This document shows positions 25,900 to 34,620 of a stretch of DNA of 44,887 bases, one piece after another; positions within the stretch are counted from its first letter, which is position 1; the number at the start of each line of letters is the position of its first letter. The stretch comes from Acidobacteriota bacterium. GTDB lineage: Bacteria; Acidobacteriota; Terriglobia; Bryobacterales; Bryobacteraceae. A program made the translations under genes and the position numbers. The stretch covers positions 1 to 44,887 of the forward strand of contig JAKAJI010000004.1 of the NCBI GenBank assembly GCA_021813825.1, read 5' to 3'. The notes below the pieces were generated by a model. It ran no database searches, was not told where the DNA came from, and saw nothing but the letters and a program-made list of their open reading frames with translations.

Positions 25900-27420
25900 A
25901 TGAATCATCTCAAAGACAGTCTTGTTGAACTCATTTCCCAGACCTCTACGGACCTGCCGCCGGATGTGCGCCGTGCGATGGGTCTTGCCATGGCCGCCGA
26001 GACTCCTTCTACCCAGGCAGCCCAAGCGCTTTCCATCATTGCTTCGAACATCGATATGGCCGCCGAGGACGGGGGACCGATCTGCCAGGACACGGGCTTG
26101 CCCACGTTCTACATTCATTCGCCGATAGGAGCAAATCAGATGTTGATCGCACGCGCCGTCAACGAGGCCGTCGCCGAGGCGACGCGCCTGGGAAAGCTCC
26201 GGCCCAATTCAGTCGACTCGCTTACCGGGAAAAACAGCGGGAACAACCTCGGCGCCGACACGCCAGTGATTCACTTCGAACAGTGGGAGGAGGATGAGAT
26301 CGAAGTGAAGTTGATCCTGAAGGGCGGTGGCTGTGAGAACAAGAACATTCAGTACTCGCTTCCGGCGTCGCTCGATCATCTCGGCGCCGCCGGACGCAAT
26401 CTGGAAGGCGTGCGGAAGTGCCTGATGCACGCCGTATGGCAGGCGCAAGGTCAGGGTTGCGCGCCGGGCGCACTCGGTGTCTGCATTGGAAGCGACCGCG
26501 CACATGGCTACGATCTGGCCAAGCAGCAGTTATTCCGGCCACTTGACGATGTGAATCCGAATCGCGAGCTTGCCGAACTGGAAGAGAGGATCATGCATGA
26601 TGCAAATGAGCTTGGCGTTGGTGCGATGGGCTTTGGCGGCAAATCAACACTGATCGGCTGTAAGATAACGGCTGCCAACCGCTTGCCCGCAAGTTTCTTC
26701 GTCTCCGTCGCCTATGAGTGCTGGGCATTCCGGCGCCTTGGGGTGCGTTTGAGTGCGAGTGACGGCTCGATCGTGCGCTGGCTGTACCGGGATCCAGCCG
26801 AGCCGCTCATTCGCATGGCACGCGATACGGGTTTCCCACTCACCGGACGGGAGATCGTGCTGACTCCTCCGCTCGACGATGCGACGGTGCGTAGCTTGAA
26901 GGTCGGCGACGTGGTTTTGATCCGCGGGGAGATGTATACGGGACGCGACGCCGTTCATGCGCACCTGATGCAGAACCCACCTCCGGCCGACTTGCACGGG
27001 GCGGTGCTTTACCATTGCGGACCGGTCATGCTGAAGGAAGGCGATCGCTGGAAGGTGAAGGCCGCCGGGCCGACGACGAGCATCCGCGAGGAGCCATACC
27101 AGGCGGACGTACTGCGGCGTTACGGCGTTCGCGCAGTGATCGGGAAGGGCGGCATGGGAGCGAAGACGCTGGCCGCCCTGAAAGAATGCGGGGCGGTGTA
27201 CCTGAACGGCATCGGCGGTGCGGCCCAGTTCTACGCCCGAACGGTGGAGGAAGTTCTCGGCGTGCATTGGATCGAGTTCGGTATTCCCGAAGCCATGTGG
27301 CACATTCGAGTCCGGGACTTCGCGGCAATCGTGACCATGGACGCGCACGGCAACAGTCTGCACGCACGGATCGAGCAGGAAACGGGCGAGGCGCTGGAAG
27401 AGTTCGCTACCACCAAGTAA
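25900..27420 (+). CDS. Class I (Fe-S) fumarate hydratase, fused alpha/beta form
   Basis: A 506-residue iron-sulphur hydro-lyase interconverting fumarate and malate in the TCA cycle, in the single-chain form carrying both the alpha (tartrate-dehydratase alpha-like, about 1-285) and beta (about 300-500) parts. Cysteines able to hold the [4Fe-4S] cluster are at about residue 62 (GGPICQDTGLP), 187/195 (GCAPGALGVCIGSDR) and 274 (AYECWAF). The beta part has TAGRD-like loops (GEMYTGRDAVHAHL) and GPTTSIREEPY. It could instead be a tartrate dehydratase or a related class I hydro-lyase, but fumarase is the more common role for this length. The ATG at 25900 follows ccagagaaaatctc. It is oxygen-sensitive by family knowledge. 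Confidence 0.88.
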   Translation: MNHLKDSLVELISQTSTDLPPDVRRAMGLAMAAETPSTQAAQALSIIASNIDMAAEDGGPICQDTGLPTFYIHSPIGANQMLIARAVNEAVAEATRLGKLRPNSVDSLTGKNSGNNLGADTPVIHFEQWEEDEIEVKLILKGGGCENKNIQYSLPASLDHLGAAGRNLEGVRKCLMHAVWQAQGQGCAPGALGVCIGSDRAHGYDLAKQQLFRPLDDVNPNRELAELEERIMHDANELGVGAMGFGGKSTLIGCKITAANRLPASFFVSVAYECWAFRRLGVRLSASDGSIVRWLYRDPAEPLIRMARDTGFPLTGREIVLTPPLDDATVRSLKVGDVVLIRGEMYTGRDAVHAHLMQNPPPADLHGAVLYHCGPVMLKEGDRWKVKAAGPTTSIREEPYQADVLRRYGVRAVIGKGGMGAKTLAALKECGAVYLNGIGGAAQFYARTVEEVLGVHWIEFGIPEAMWHIRVRDFAAIVTMDAHGNSLHARIEQETGEALEEFATTK

Positions 27421-27577
27421 GTCCAGTGTGATTGACGGGCCCGGGACCGTTCGCGCCGCGAGGTCCGTGAAACACAGGTAATCCCTACCTTCGGGCTTGT
27501 CTTACAATCCACGATAATTTGCGTCGAAAACTTTCCTCGCCTGGCAAAGTTGCGCTATGTTTCCCAGCAGGAGGTTT

Positions 27578-28879
27578 ATGCCACTAAGACGTTGGCTTGC
27601 GGCAGCGCTCGTTGTCGCGTTTGCAGCCGCTCAAAATCAAAGTCCGCCGCCGGCGGATCAGTCAGAGAAACTTACGCCCGATCAGTTGAACAGTCTTGTC
27701 TCACCGATCGCGCTATATCCGGACCCTTTACTTAGCCAGGTCCTTGTAGCTTGCACTTATCCTCTTGAGGTTGTCGAGGCAAACCAGTGGGTCGAGCAAC
27801 ACCCAAACTGGAAGGGCAAGAAGCTCATGAAGGAGGCGAAGAAGCAAAACTGGGATCCCAGTATTCAGGCGCTTGTCGCATTTCCTGACGTATTGAAGTC
27901 GCTCAGCAATGACGTCAATTGGATGACACAGCTCGGCAATGCCTTTCTTGCTCAACAGGGCGACGTGATGAATGCTGTGCAACAGATGCGCTATGAAGCC
28001 CAGCAGAGGGGCCGGCTCAATTCCAATTCGCAGGAAGATGTACAAACCGAGACCCAAGACGGGCGCACGGTGATTCAAATCGAACCGACGGACCCGCAGG
28101 TGATCTACGTTCCCACGTATAACCCGTACTGGGTTTGGGGAGCCCCGCCAATCGCCTATCCGCCGCTGGACTACCCTGGCGCGGATGTTGGGATTAGCTG
28201 GGGGCTGGGCTGCAATCTGGGCCTTTACTTCGGCTCGTGCTGCGGTTGGGGAGGGTGGGGATGGTCGCCGCAATGGTACGGCGGTGGCGGGGTTATTGTG
28301 AATAACTACTTCTTCCACCGCTATGGATTTAATGACTTTCACGGCGGCCCCATGTGGGGCACCAGTATGTGGCAGCACGACCCGATGCATCGCTGGGGTG
28401 TACCCTATCCAAACCGCGCGCTTGCTGAACGCTATGGTGGTCCGGTTCCGGGAGGATTCGGACGCCGCGGCGGCTTTGCTGGTCCTGAGGGCCGGGTGGC
28501 GGGTAACTTCGGCGGTCGTGGGCCTGTTGGACCCGTGTTGCGCGGTCCAGGGCGGTTTGGCAGCCCGAACTTCGAGCGTCCGAACTTCGGACGTCCGGAT
28601 CCGATGATGCAGAGCCGAGGCGGCTTCTTTGGACAACGGCACATGCCGCAGGGAGGCTTCGACCGTTTTGGCGGACGGCAGGTTCCGCAACGCGATTTCT
28701 CCATGCCGCACAGCGTTTTCGGCGGAGTGCACGAGGGCGGCTTCGCGCGGGTTCAGAGCGATCATGGCTTTGCGGCGATGAATCGCGGTGGCTTTGGGGG
28801 CTTCGGTGGGGGCGGCTTCCGTGGTGGTTTTGGCGGAGGCCGGATGGCGATGCCCAGGATGGCTGGTCCCAGGAGGTAA
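27578..28879 (+). CDS. DUF3300 protein, secreted, Gly/Arg-rich tail
   Basis: ATG 27578 has a strong AGGAGG three bases before it and begins a signal peptide (MPLRRWLAAALVVAFAAAQ), so I prefer it to the ATG at 27557. Residues about 35-200 are the DUF3300 domain: LTPDQLNSLVSPIALYPDPL, the 'EANQWVEQHPNWKG' stretch, FPDVLKSLSNDVNWMTQLG and the VIYVPTYNPYWVWG signature. After that comes an aromatic/Gly patch (CCGWGGWGWSPQWYGGGG) and a long low-complexity tail rich in Gly, Arg, Phe and Pro with repeated FG and RGG-like units. It is predicted extracytoplasmic; function unknown. DUF3300 and DUF2950 genes often sit together, as here with the next gene 3 bases away. Confidence 0.9.
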   Translation: MPLRRWLAAALVVAFAAAQNQSPPPADQSEKLTPDQLNSLVSPIALYPDPLLSQVLVACTYPLEVVEANQWVEQHPNWKGKKLMKEAKKQNWDPSIQALVAFPDVLKSLSNDVNWMTQLGNAFLAQQGDVMNAVQQMRYEAQQRGRLNSNSQEDVQTETQDGRTVIQIEPTDPQVIYVPTYNPYWVWGAPPIAYPPLDYPGADVGISWGLGCNLGLYFGSCCGWGGWGWSPQWYGGGGVIVNNYFFHRYGFNDFHGGPMWGTSMWQHDPMHRWGVPYPNRALAERYGGPVPGGFGRRGGFAGPEGRVAGNFGGRGPVGPVLRGPGRFGSPNFERPNFGRPDPMMQSRGGFFGQRHMPQGGFDRFGGRQVPQRDFSMPHSVFGGVHEGGFARVQSDHGFAAMNRGGFGGFGGGGFRGGFGGGRMAMPRMAGPRR

Positions 28880-28882
28880 CTC

Positions 28883-29812
28883 ATGAAAATCGCAATTCTC
28901 ACCCCCGCAGCTCTCTTACTGGGAGCCGCCAGTTATTGTTTTTCCCAGACTCATCCCGCCGCAGCGAAAACGCAGCCGGCACAGCAGAGCTTTGACACGG
29001 CTCGGGCCGCCGCCACGGCGCTGCTCGACGCAGTAGCACATAACGATACGGCCGAACTGGAACGAATCTTTGGCCCGCAAGGGCATGCGATTCTGACTTC
29101 CGGAGATCCGAAACAAGATCGGGAGGAGCGCGCCGAGTTCAGCCGCCTGGCAACCGACAAAAACGACCTGGAACCGGATCCGATGAATAAGAAACGCATG
29201 ATTCTTACGATCGGTGAGGAGGATTGGCCGTTTCCCGTTCCAATCGTTGAGCAGAACGGAAAGTGGATTTTCGCGACGAACGAAGGCCGTTGGGAAATGC
29301 GCGCGCGCCGGGTGGGCGCCGACGAACTCGATGTCGCAGAAGTATGCGCAGGCTTCATGGAGGCGGAGAAGGAATACGCTTCCGAGCGGCGTGACTCCAA
29401 CCCGTTGCCGAAGTACACCAAGCGCATCGTAAGCACGGCGGGAAAGCATGACGGGCTCTACTGGGATGGGCCAAACCCATTGGTGCCAAAGCGTTTCGCC
29501 GAGGCCGTAGTAGATGAACCGCACCCGCCCGGCACGAAGCTGAGGCCGTACCACGGGTACTATTTTCACATCCTGACCGCGCAGGGACCGCACGCACCGG
29601 GTGGTGCCGTGTCTTACGACGTGAAGGGTTCGCTGATCGGGGGCGTGGGTCTTGCCGCGTGGCCGGCGGTGTACGGCGTTACCGGTATCGATACCTTCGT
29701 TGAGAATCAAGACGGCACGATCTACGAGAAAGATCTTGGCCCTGCATCGGGCGGGACGGCGGCGCCGGTTAAATTGTACGATCCGGACGAAACCTGGAAC
29801 CAGGTCGAATAG
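28883..29812 (+). CDS. DUF2950 secreted protein
   Basis: A 309-residue protein with a signal peptide (MKIAILTPAALLLGAASYCFS) followed by the DUF2950 domain: QSFDTARAAATALLDAVAHND, a GEEDWPFPVPIVEQNGKWIF segment, CAGFMEAEKEYAS, and the C-terminal PYHGYYFHILTAQGPHAPGG. Function is unknown. The fold of the first half (an Asp-rich repeated helix-strand arrangement ending in NGKWIF) recalls NTF2/SnoaL-like lumenal domains, which is a guess. It starts 3 bases after the DUF3300 stop, so the pair is one operon. Three stem-loops follow it. Confidence 0.9.
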   Translation: MKIAILTPAALLLGAASYCFSQTHPAAAKTQPAQQSFDTARAAATALLDAVAHNDTAELERIFGPQGHAILTSGDPKQDREERAEFSRLATDKNDLEPDPMNKKRMILTIGEEDWPFPVPIVEQNGKWIFATNEGRWEMRARRVGADELDVAEVCAGFMEAEKEYASERRDSNPLPKYTKRIVSTAGKHDGLYWDGPNPLVPKRFAEAVVDEPHPPGTKLRPYHGYYFHILTAQGPHAPGGAVSYDVKGSLIGGVGLAAWPAVYGVTGIDTFVENQDGTIYEKDLGPASGGTAAPVKLYDPDETWNQVE

Positions 29813-29824
29813 GGAAAAAGAGAG

Positions 29825-29928
29825 CCGGGCGCCGGCCAGGGGATGAACCCGGCGCCCGGAACACGATTCTCGCGTCAGGGGGTCGCGGGAATCGTGAGCG
29901 TTCTGCCGGTACCCATTTCAGCCCGGCA
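29825..29928 (+). ncRNA. Candidate structured RNA: three consecutive hairpins
   Basis: Three stem-loops lie within about 100 bases downstream of the DUF2950 gene. The first is an 11-bp perfect stem (CCGGGCGCCGG/CCGGCGCCCGG, loop 13). The second is a 13-bp stem with one mismatch (CACGATTCTCGCG/CGCGGGAATCGTG, loop 9). The third is a 6-bp stem (TGCCGG/CCGGCA, loop 13). No T-run follows any of them. The first could serve as a terminator of the DUF3300-DUF2950 transcript; three in a row suggest a small RNA or a 3'-UTR structure. I know of no matching family. Strand is ambiguous because stems are symmetric. Confidence 0.35.
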
Positions 29929-30097
29929 ATACAACTAGGCGTATCTGGAGATCAATAGGAAACGCCGCACGTGCGATCCCTTCGTAAAGTTTTGTAGATA
30001 GCTCGTTCGCTGCGTGTTCTGACCATTCTTTACGAGGCGAAGTGACACTTGCCGTACGGTGGGCGCGTTACATGGCTAGGAGATGTCCAGGACCCGA

Positions 30098-30241
30098 ATG
30101 AAACAACGCCTCATTGACGCGATCCCAATTCTGGTGCTCGCGGTCCTGCTGCTTCTGCTCTCGAGCCGGGGCGCCTATCCCGTAACGGCGGACATCGCAC
30201 CGGCAAGCCACTCCCAAGTTACGGGCATTCTGGAGCGCTGA
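30098..30241 (+). CDS. 47-residue membrane microprotein (hypothetical)
   Basis: This ORF is too short for the supplied track. ATG 30098 has AGGA five bases upstream; an in-frame ATG at 30083 would add five residues. The product has a short basic N-terminus (MKQR), one hydrophobic helix (IPILVLAVLLLLLSS) and a polar tail (TADIAPASHSQVTGILER). That fits a single-span membrane protein or an uncleaved secretion signal. Its stop codon at 30239-30241 directly abuts the stop of the convergent gene. No family recognised. Could be spurious, but the helix-in-the-right-place and the ribosome site favour a real gene. Confidence 0.45.
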   Translation: MKQRLIDAIPILVLAVLLLLLSSRGAYPVTADIAPASHSQVTGILER

Positions 30242-30481
30242 CTATTCGGCGACGGTTGCAGCGGGAGCCGCTTTCTTCTTGCTTGCGCGGCGCTTTTCGG
30301 CGGGTGGTTGCCGGTCGCTTTTCTTCAGCGCAGGCAGCACGATCGACAAAACGAACTTCTTCTCGCCGTGCTCGTCAAACTTGATGACGATATATTCGTC
30401 GGTGCAGGACACGACCGAACCAAGACCAAACTTGGAGTGCTCGAGTTGAGCGCCCGTGGCGAATGCGGGTTTCGATGCCAT
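30242..30481 (-). CDS. Small basic protein with Tudor-like UvrD/PcrA C-terminal motif
   Basis: A 79-residue protein. Its first half (GAQLEHSKFGLGSVVSCTDE, IVIKFDEHGEKKFVL) matches the small beta-barrel module at the end of UvrD/PcrA helicases that contacts RNA polymerase, and also the 'H-x-x-FG-x-G-V' pattern of DUF3553/CarD-like barrels. The second half is a basic, Lys/Arg/Ala-rich tail. I therefore infer a stand-alone polymerase- or nucleic-acid-binding protein; this is by motif only. The ATG at 30481 is preceded by purine-rich sequence (tatgggg... read on the minus strand as aggagatttcctccccct). It is divergent from the subtilase gene. Confidence 0.65.
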   Translation of the reverse strand: MASKPAFATGAQLEHSKFGLGSVVSCTDEYIVIKFDEHGEKKFVLSIVLPALKKSDRQPPAEKRRASKKKAAPAATVAE

Positions 30482-30586
30482 AGGGGGAGGAAATCTCCTG
30501 ATTTTCCTTCATCATAGCACGTATGTCGCCATTGTGTGCTGGTTGGCATCAGGCAACTAGCTGTGCTGGAGTGGAACTGAAACATT

Positions 30587-33500
30587 ATGTCTACGCGAAG
30601 CGTCCAGAATTCCGTGAAAGAGCACGCAAAAGCCTTCAGAATCGCGGCGATGGCATTCGGAATTACCCTGCTCGTCACGGCGCAAAACATCACGGTTCCG
30701 CCCAACCCCCGTAAGTTCACTCCCATCCGGCACCCGAAGCCGCCGGCTTCGATGCAGAGTGCGGCTTCGTCGGTTGGGCGTGCTGCCGCGGGTCAGAGGT
30801 CGGCACGGCTGGACCGATTCGCGCTGATCCTCAGCGATAAGCCGGTGGCTGCGCAATTTCCTTCGCGCCGCCGGATGCACAGCGTGCCGGCGATGCAGGC
30901 GGGACGCAACATCGACGCTGCGCAGGCGACGCTCAAATCAGCGCTTGCAGCGGACAGGGGCATCCGAGTGCTGGGATCGACGAAGGTATTGCTCAATGCG
31001 GTGTACGTGTTGGCCCCGGGAAAGACCGCGGCGCAGTTACTTCAATTTCCGGGAGTGGCGCGTGTGGTGCGCATGCAGCCTGTACACCGGAATCTGAATC
31101 TCGCGCTGGGTCTTGTTGGGGTGCCCGGCGCCTGGAACGTGCTCGGCGGGGAGGGCAATGCGGGAATTGGCATGAAGATTGGCATCATCGACACCGGCAT
31201 CGACAACACCAATCCCGCCTTCCAGGATGCGTCGCTTTCGCCCCCAGGCGGCTATCCGGTGGGAGCGGGAACAAATTGGCAGAACTTTGTGAATCACAAG
31301 ATCATCGTGGCCCGCAGCTATGTGGATCAACTGGTGCTTCCCTTCCAGCCGGGCGACACGCAGGATATCTCGCGGCCGGACGATCTTTCACCGCGCGACC
31401 GCGTCGGGCATGGTACCGCGGCTGCCATGATCGCGGCCGGGGAGACGGTTAACGCGCCTCTGGCGCAGATCACCGGTGTTGCGCCGAAGGCGTTTCTGGG
31501 CAATTACAAGATCTTCGGCTCACCCGGTGTCAACGATACTACGTTCGACGATGTTGTCCTCATGGCGCTGGAAGACGCCTTCAACGACGGCATGGACGTC
31601 GTAAGTCTCTCTGTCAGTTCTCCGGCGCTTTGGGGTCCCGACGACACCGGTTCGACGTGCGGCGCCAACAGCGGCGTCGCGTGTGACCCGCGCGCGCAGG
31701 CGGTGAACAACGCCGTCGCCAGCGGCATGACCGTCGTGTGCGCCGCGGGGAATTCTGGCTATAACGGATACGCGCCGCCTTCCTACGGTACGATCGAGTC
31801 CCCTGGGACCGCCGAAGGGGCAATCACTGTCGGCGCGGTCTACAACGCGCACATCTTCTACCAGAGCATCAGCGTTCCCAATGGCCCCTCGAACCTGCAG
31901 GGGATCGCGACGTTTTTCGCCGAGGGCGTGCCCATTCCCGGCGGCCCGTTTACGGCGCCGATGCTCGACGTGCTGACCATCGGTGGTTCAAACAACCCGG
32001 ACGCATGCGCCCCACTCCCGCCCAACTCGTTGAGCGGCGCGATCGGCCTCATCGGAACAGACGCCAACTGCAATCACCAGACCCAAGCAATCAATGCCCA
32101 GAACGCCGGAGCGGTCGCGGTGGTCTTTTACCTGCCCACCGGCAACGATTCGATTTACACCCTTTCGACGGTTCCGGGCGTCGGCATCCCCGTGGTCATG
32201 ATCGGCAACTCGGATGCGCTGAACCTGGAAAGCTACTTGAGCTCGAATCCAAAGCACGAGGTCACGCTGGATCCCACGCGAGTCGAAACCGACGCCAGTT
32301 CCAGCGAGGATTTCATCGCCTACTTCTCCTCGCGGGGGCCGGCGCTCGAAACCGAAGCGATCAAGCCGGAAGTGACCGCGGTGGGTACCGACTTGTACAC
32401 CGCCGGGCAGACCTATGACCCGAACGGGGATATGTACGACCCGAGCGGATTCACGGTCGTCAACGGCACCAGTTTCGCCGCTCCGATGGTGGCGGGCGTG
32501 GTGGCAATGGTGCAGCAGTTGCACCCGAATCTGACGCCGGGGCAATTGAAGTCAGCGGTAGTGAACACCGCCAATGGCAGCGCGGTCGGAGACTACAACT
32601 CGTACGGCAACCCGGTCAACGCGGGCGTGGAAACGACGGGCGCCGGCCTGCTCGACGCGCAGGCGGCGGTGCAGACCAACGTCACCATCGAGCCGGCCAC
32701 CCTCTCGCTTGGGGAGATTTTCAACAATCTTCCGCCGAACCAGCAGTTGACTTTCACCAATATCGGCACATCGCCGGCGAATCTCAGCTTGAGCATCAAC
32801 GCTTTTTACCCGGACAACACCGACACGCTGACGCTGAGCCAGACCAGTTTCACGCTGGCCCCCGGCGCGCAGCGAACGATCACCGCCTCGCTGCAGGGCG
32901 GCGGGATTCCGGCACCCGGCGTCTATGAAGGCGAAATCACCGTCAGCGGCGCCTCACAGCCGTTAGTCATTCCGTACCTGTACGGCGTCAGCGACCAGAC
33001 GATCGCGAATGCGTTTCCTCTTACCGGCATGAACTTCACGGGCGCGCCCGGAGACTCGGTGAATGGCTCGCTGCAACTCGAGGTGGTAGACGATCTTGGT
33101 TTCCCCCAGAGTGGAGTGCCGGTTTATTTCTACCCGACGCTCGGCAACGGCGCGATCTCGCAAGGAACCGGCACGACCGGTACCGACAACTACGGCATCG
33201 CGTTCGCAAATGCGCAGATTGGCTCACAACTTGGCGCCCAAGAGTTTGCCGCTGACATCGGCAATCCCGCGCTGTTCACGATCTACTTCGAGGGCCGCGC
33301 CTTCGCGCTCCCGACCATCTCCTCCGGTGGCGTGGTGAACGGGGCGAGTTTTCTCCAGGGGCAGGGCCAGGCGCCCGGCTCCTATATCTCGCTGTTCGGT
33401 TCGGGTTTGAGTGAAACAACGCAACTGTTCTTTACGCCTTACCTCCCGCTTTCCCTCGGCCGCGTAAGCGTGAGCTTCGACGTACCGTCAGCGGGACTGA

Positions 33501-34030
33501 GTGTGCCAGGGCGGCTCGTCTTTATCAGTCCCGGCCAGCTTGATGTGCAAGTTCCGTGGGAGTTGGCCGGACAGACTTCGGCGGCGATGAAGGTGAGCAT
33601 TGATTATGATTCGAGCAACGTGTACACGGTGCCGATCACTCCCTACTCGCCAGGCTTTTTCGAGTACACCGACTCGAGTGGGGCGAAGATGCTGGCGGCG
33701 CAGGATGCTAGCTACCACCTCATCGGGTCCGCGAATCCCGCCCGTAAGGGACAGATCATCCTGCTGTACTGCAACGGACTCGGCCCCGTTGATACACCTG
33801 TGCCCAGTGGAGAGCCGACGCCGTCCCAGGCGCCCCACACCACGTCGACCCCCGTCGTGACCATTGGCGGCCAGTCCGCGCAGGTGGTCTTCAGCGGGTT
33901 ATCGCCACAGAGCATCGGTCTCTACCAGGTGAACGTTGTGGTGCCTTCAAACGTGGCCGCCGGACCGCAACCGGTGGTGTTGTCGATCAACGGCTACCAG
34001 TCCCAGACGTCGACCGTCGTGGTGCAGTAA
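30587..34030 (+). CDS. Secreted subtilisin-like serine protease with PA and Solibacter C-terminal domain
   Basis: A 1147-residue S8 peptidase. N-terminal secretion signal (AFRIAAMAFGITLLVTAQ), propeptide region to about residue 175, then the catalytic domain with Asp at about 202 (GIIDTGIDNTNP), His at about 275 (GHGTAAAMIA), oxyanion-hole Asn in AAGNSG, and Ser at about 629 (NGTSFAAPMVAG). A protease-associated (PA) insertion occupies about 460-560 (AINAQNAGAVAVVFYLP, GIPVVMIGN). After the protease comes a beta-sandwich segment, then the TIGR03437-type domain (GVVNGASF, ISLFGSGLS, LLYCNGLGPVDTPVPSG, LYQVNVVVPS) found widely in Solibacter-type acidobacteria. It is expected to be exported and degrade proteins outside the cell. 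Confidence 0.93.
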   Translation: MSTRSVQNSVKEHAKAFRIAAMAFGITLLVTAQNITVPPNPRKFTPIRHPKPPASMQSAASSVGRAAAGQRSARLDRFALILSDKPVAAQFPSRRRMHSVPAMQAGRNIDAAQATLKSALAADRGIRVLGSTKVLLNAVYVLAPGKTAAQLLQFPGVARVVRMQPVHRNLNLALGLVGVPGAWNVLGGEGNAGIGMKIGIIDTGIDNTNPAFQDASLSPPGGYPVGAGTNWQNFVNHKIIVARSYVDQLVLPFQPGDTQDISRPDDLSPRDRVGHGTAAAMIAAGETVNAPLAQITGVAPKAFLGNYKIFGSPGVNDTTFDDVVLMALEDAFNDGMDVVSLSVSSPALWGPDDTGSTCGANSGVACDPRAQAVNNAVASGMTVVCAAGNSGYNGYAPPSYGTIESPGTAEGAITVGAVYNAHIFYQSISVPNGPSNLQGIATFFAEGVPIPGGPFTAPMLDVLTIGGSNNPDACAPLPPNSLSGAIGLIGTDANCNHQTQAINAQNAGAVAVVFYLPTGNDSIYTLSTVPGVGIPVVMIGNSDALNLESYLSSNPKHEVTLDPTRVETDASSSEDFIAYFSSRGPALETEAIKPEVTAVGTDLYTAGQTYDPNGDMYDPSGFTVVNGTSFAAPMVAGVVAMVQQLHPNLTPGQLKSAVVNTANGSAVGDYNSYGNPVNAGVETTGAGLLDAQAAVQTNVTIEPATLSLGEIFNNLPPNQQLTFTNIGTSPANLSLSINAFYPDNTDTLTLSQTSFTLAPGAQRTITASLQGGGIPAPGVYEGEITVSGASQPLVIPYLYGVSDQTIANAFPLTGMNFTGAPGDSVNGSLQLEVVDDLGFPQSGVPVYFYPTLGNGAISQGTGTTGTDNYGIAFANAQIGSQLGAQEFAADIGNPALFTIYFEGRAFALPTISSGGVVNGASFLQGQGQAPGSYISLFGSGLSETTQLFFTPYLPLSLGRVSVSFDVPSAGLSVPGRLVFISPGQLDVQVPWELAGQTSAAMKVSIDYDSSNVYTVPITPYSPGFFEYTDSSGAKMLAAQDASYHLIGSANPARKGQIILLYCNGLGPVDTPVPSGEPTPSQAPHTTSTPVVTIGGQSAQVVFSGLSPQSIGLYQVNVVVPSNVAAGPQPVVLSINGYQSQTSTVVVQ

Positions 34031-34084
34031 ATGACCTCCGACGGCGCCATATCTGCCATAATGGCCTGAGGACCGCAGTAGCGA

Positions 34085-34546
34085 ATGGAAGATCTCAAGA
34101 AGAAGCTCGAAAGCGAGATCGCCGCTCTGGAATACGAGTTGCGGAACGAGTTGCCCAAGGAGATCTTGAAGGCACGCGCTCACGGGGATCTTAGCGAGAA
34201 CGCCGAATACCACGCGGCCAAAGAGCGCCAAGGGCTGGTGAACGCACGCCTGGGACAGCTTCACGCGCGGCTACGCGAACTGTCCATGGTGGACATGTCG
34301 AGGATTCCACGCGACCGGGTTGGGCTGGGCTCGAGCGTAGTGGTGCTCGATTTGAAGAAGGAAGAGGAGATCACCTACCGTCTGGTGACGAGCGAGGAGG
34401 CCGACGCGCAAAAGGGTCTCATCTCGACGAGTTCTCCGATCGGCCGCGGCCTGTTGGGGAAGAAGGTAGGCGATGTCGTGCGCATCCAGATTCCGGGAGG
34501 TTCCCGGGAGATGGAGATCCTGCAGCTCACGACGATTCATGACTGA
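34085..34546 (+). CDS. greA: Transcription elongation factor GreA
   Basis: A 153-residue factor that enters the secondary channel of RNA polymerase and stimulates cleavage of backtracked RNA. The N-terminal coiled coil (about 1-75) carries the signature tip GDLSENAEYHAAKE with the two acidic residues that help place Mg2+. The C-terminal FKBP-like domain ends in SSPIGRGLLGKKVGDVVRIQIPGG, typical of GreA. ATG 34085 follows gaggaccgcagtagcga. It lies between the subtilase and a CDP-alcohol phosphotransferase on the same strand. Confidence 0.95.
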   Translation: MEDLKKKLESEIAALEYELRNELPKEILKARAHGDLSENAEYHAAKERQGLVNARLGQLHARLRELSMVDMSRIPRDRVGLGSSVVVLDLKKEEEITYRLVTSEEADAQKGLISTSSPIGRGLLGKKVGDVVRIQIPGGSREMEILQLTTIHD

Positions 34547-34620
34547 GGCGCCGCCGGGCATGACTCGATCCGCACGCAACTGAAACGGCTGGCACGGGCT
34601 GCGCGGGGAGAAGAAGGACA

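Noticed and set aside
27541-27556. Possible sigma54 promoter (TGGCA...TTGC) before the DUF3300 gene
   Set aside because: The GG-to-GC spacing is three bases too short for a -24/-12 element.
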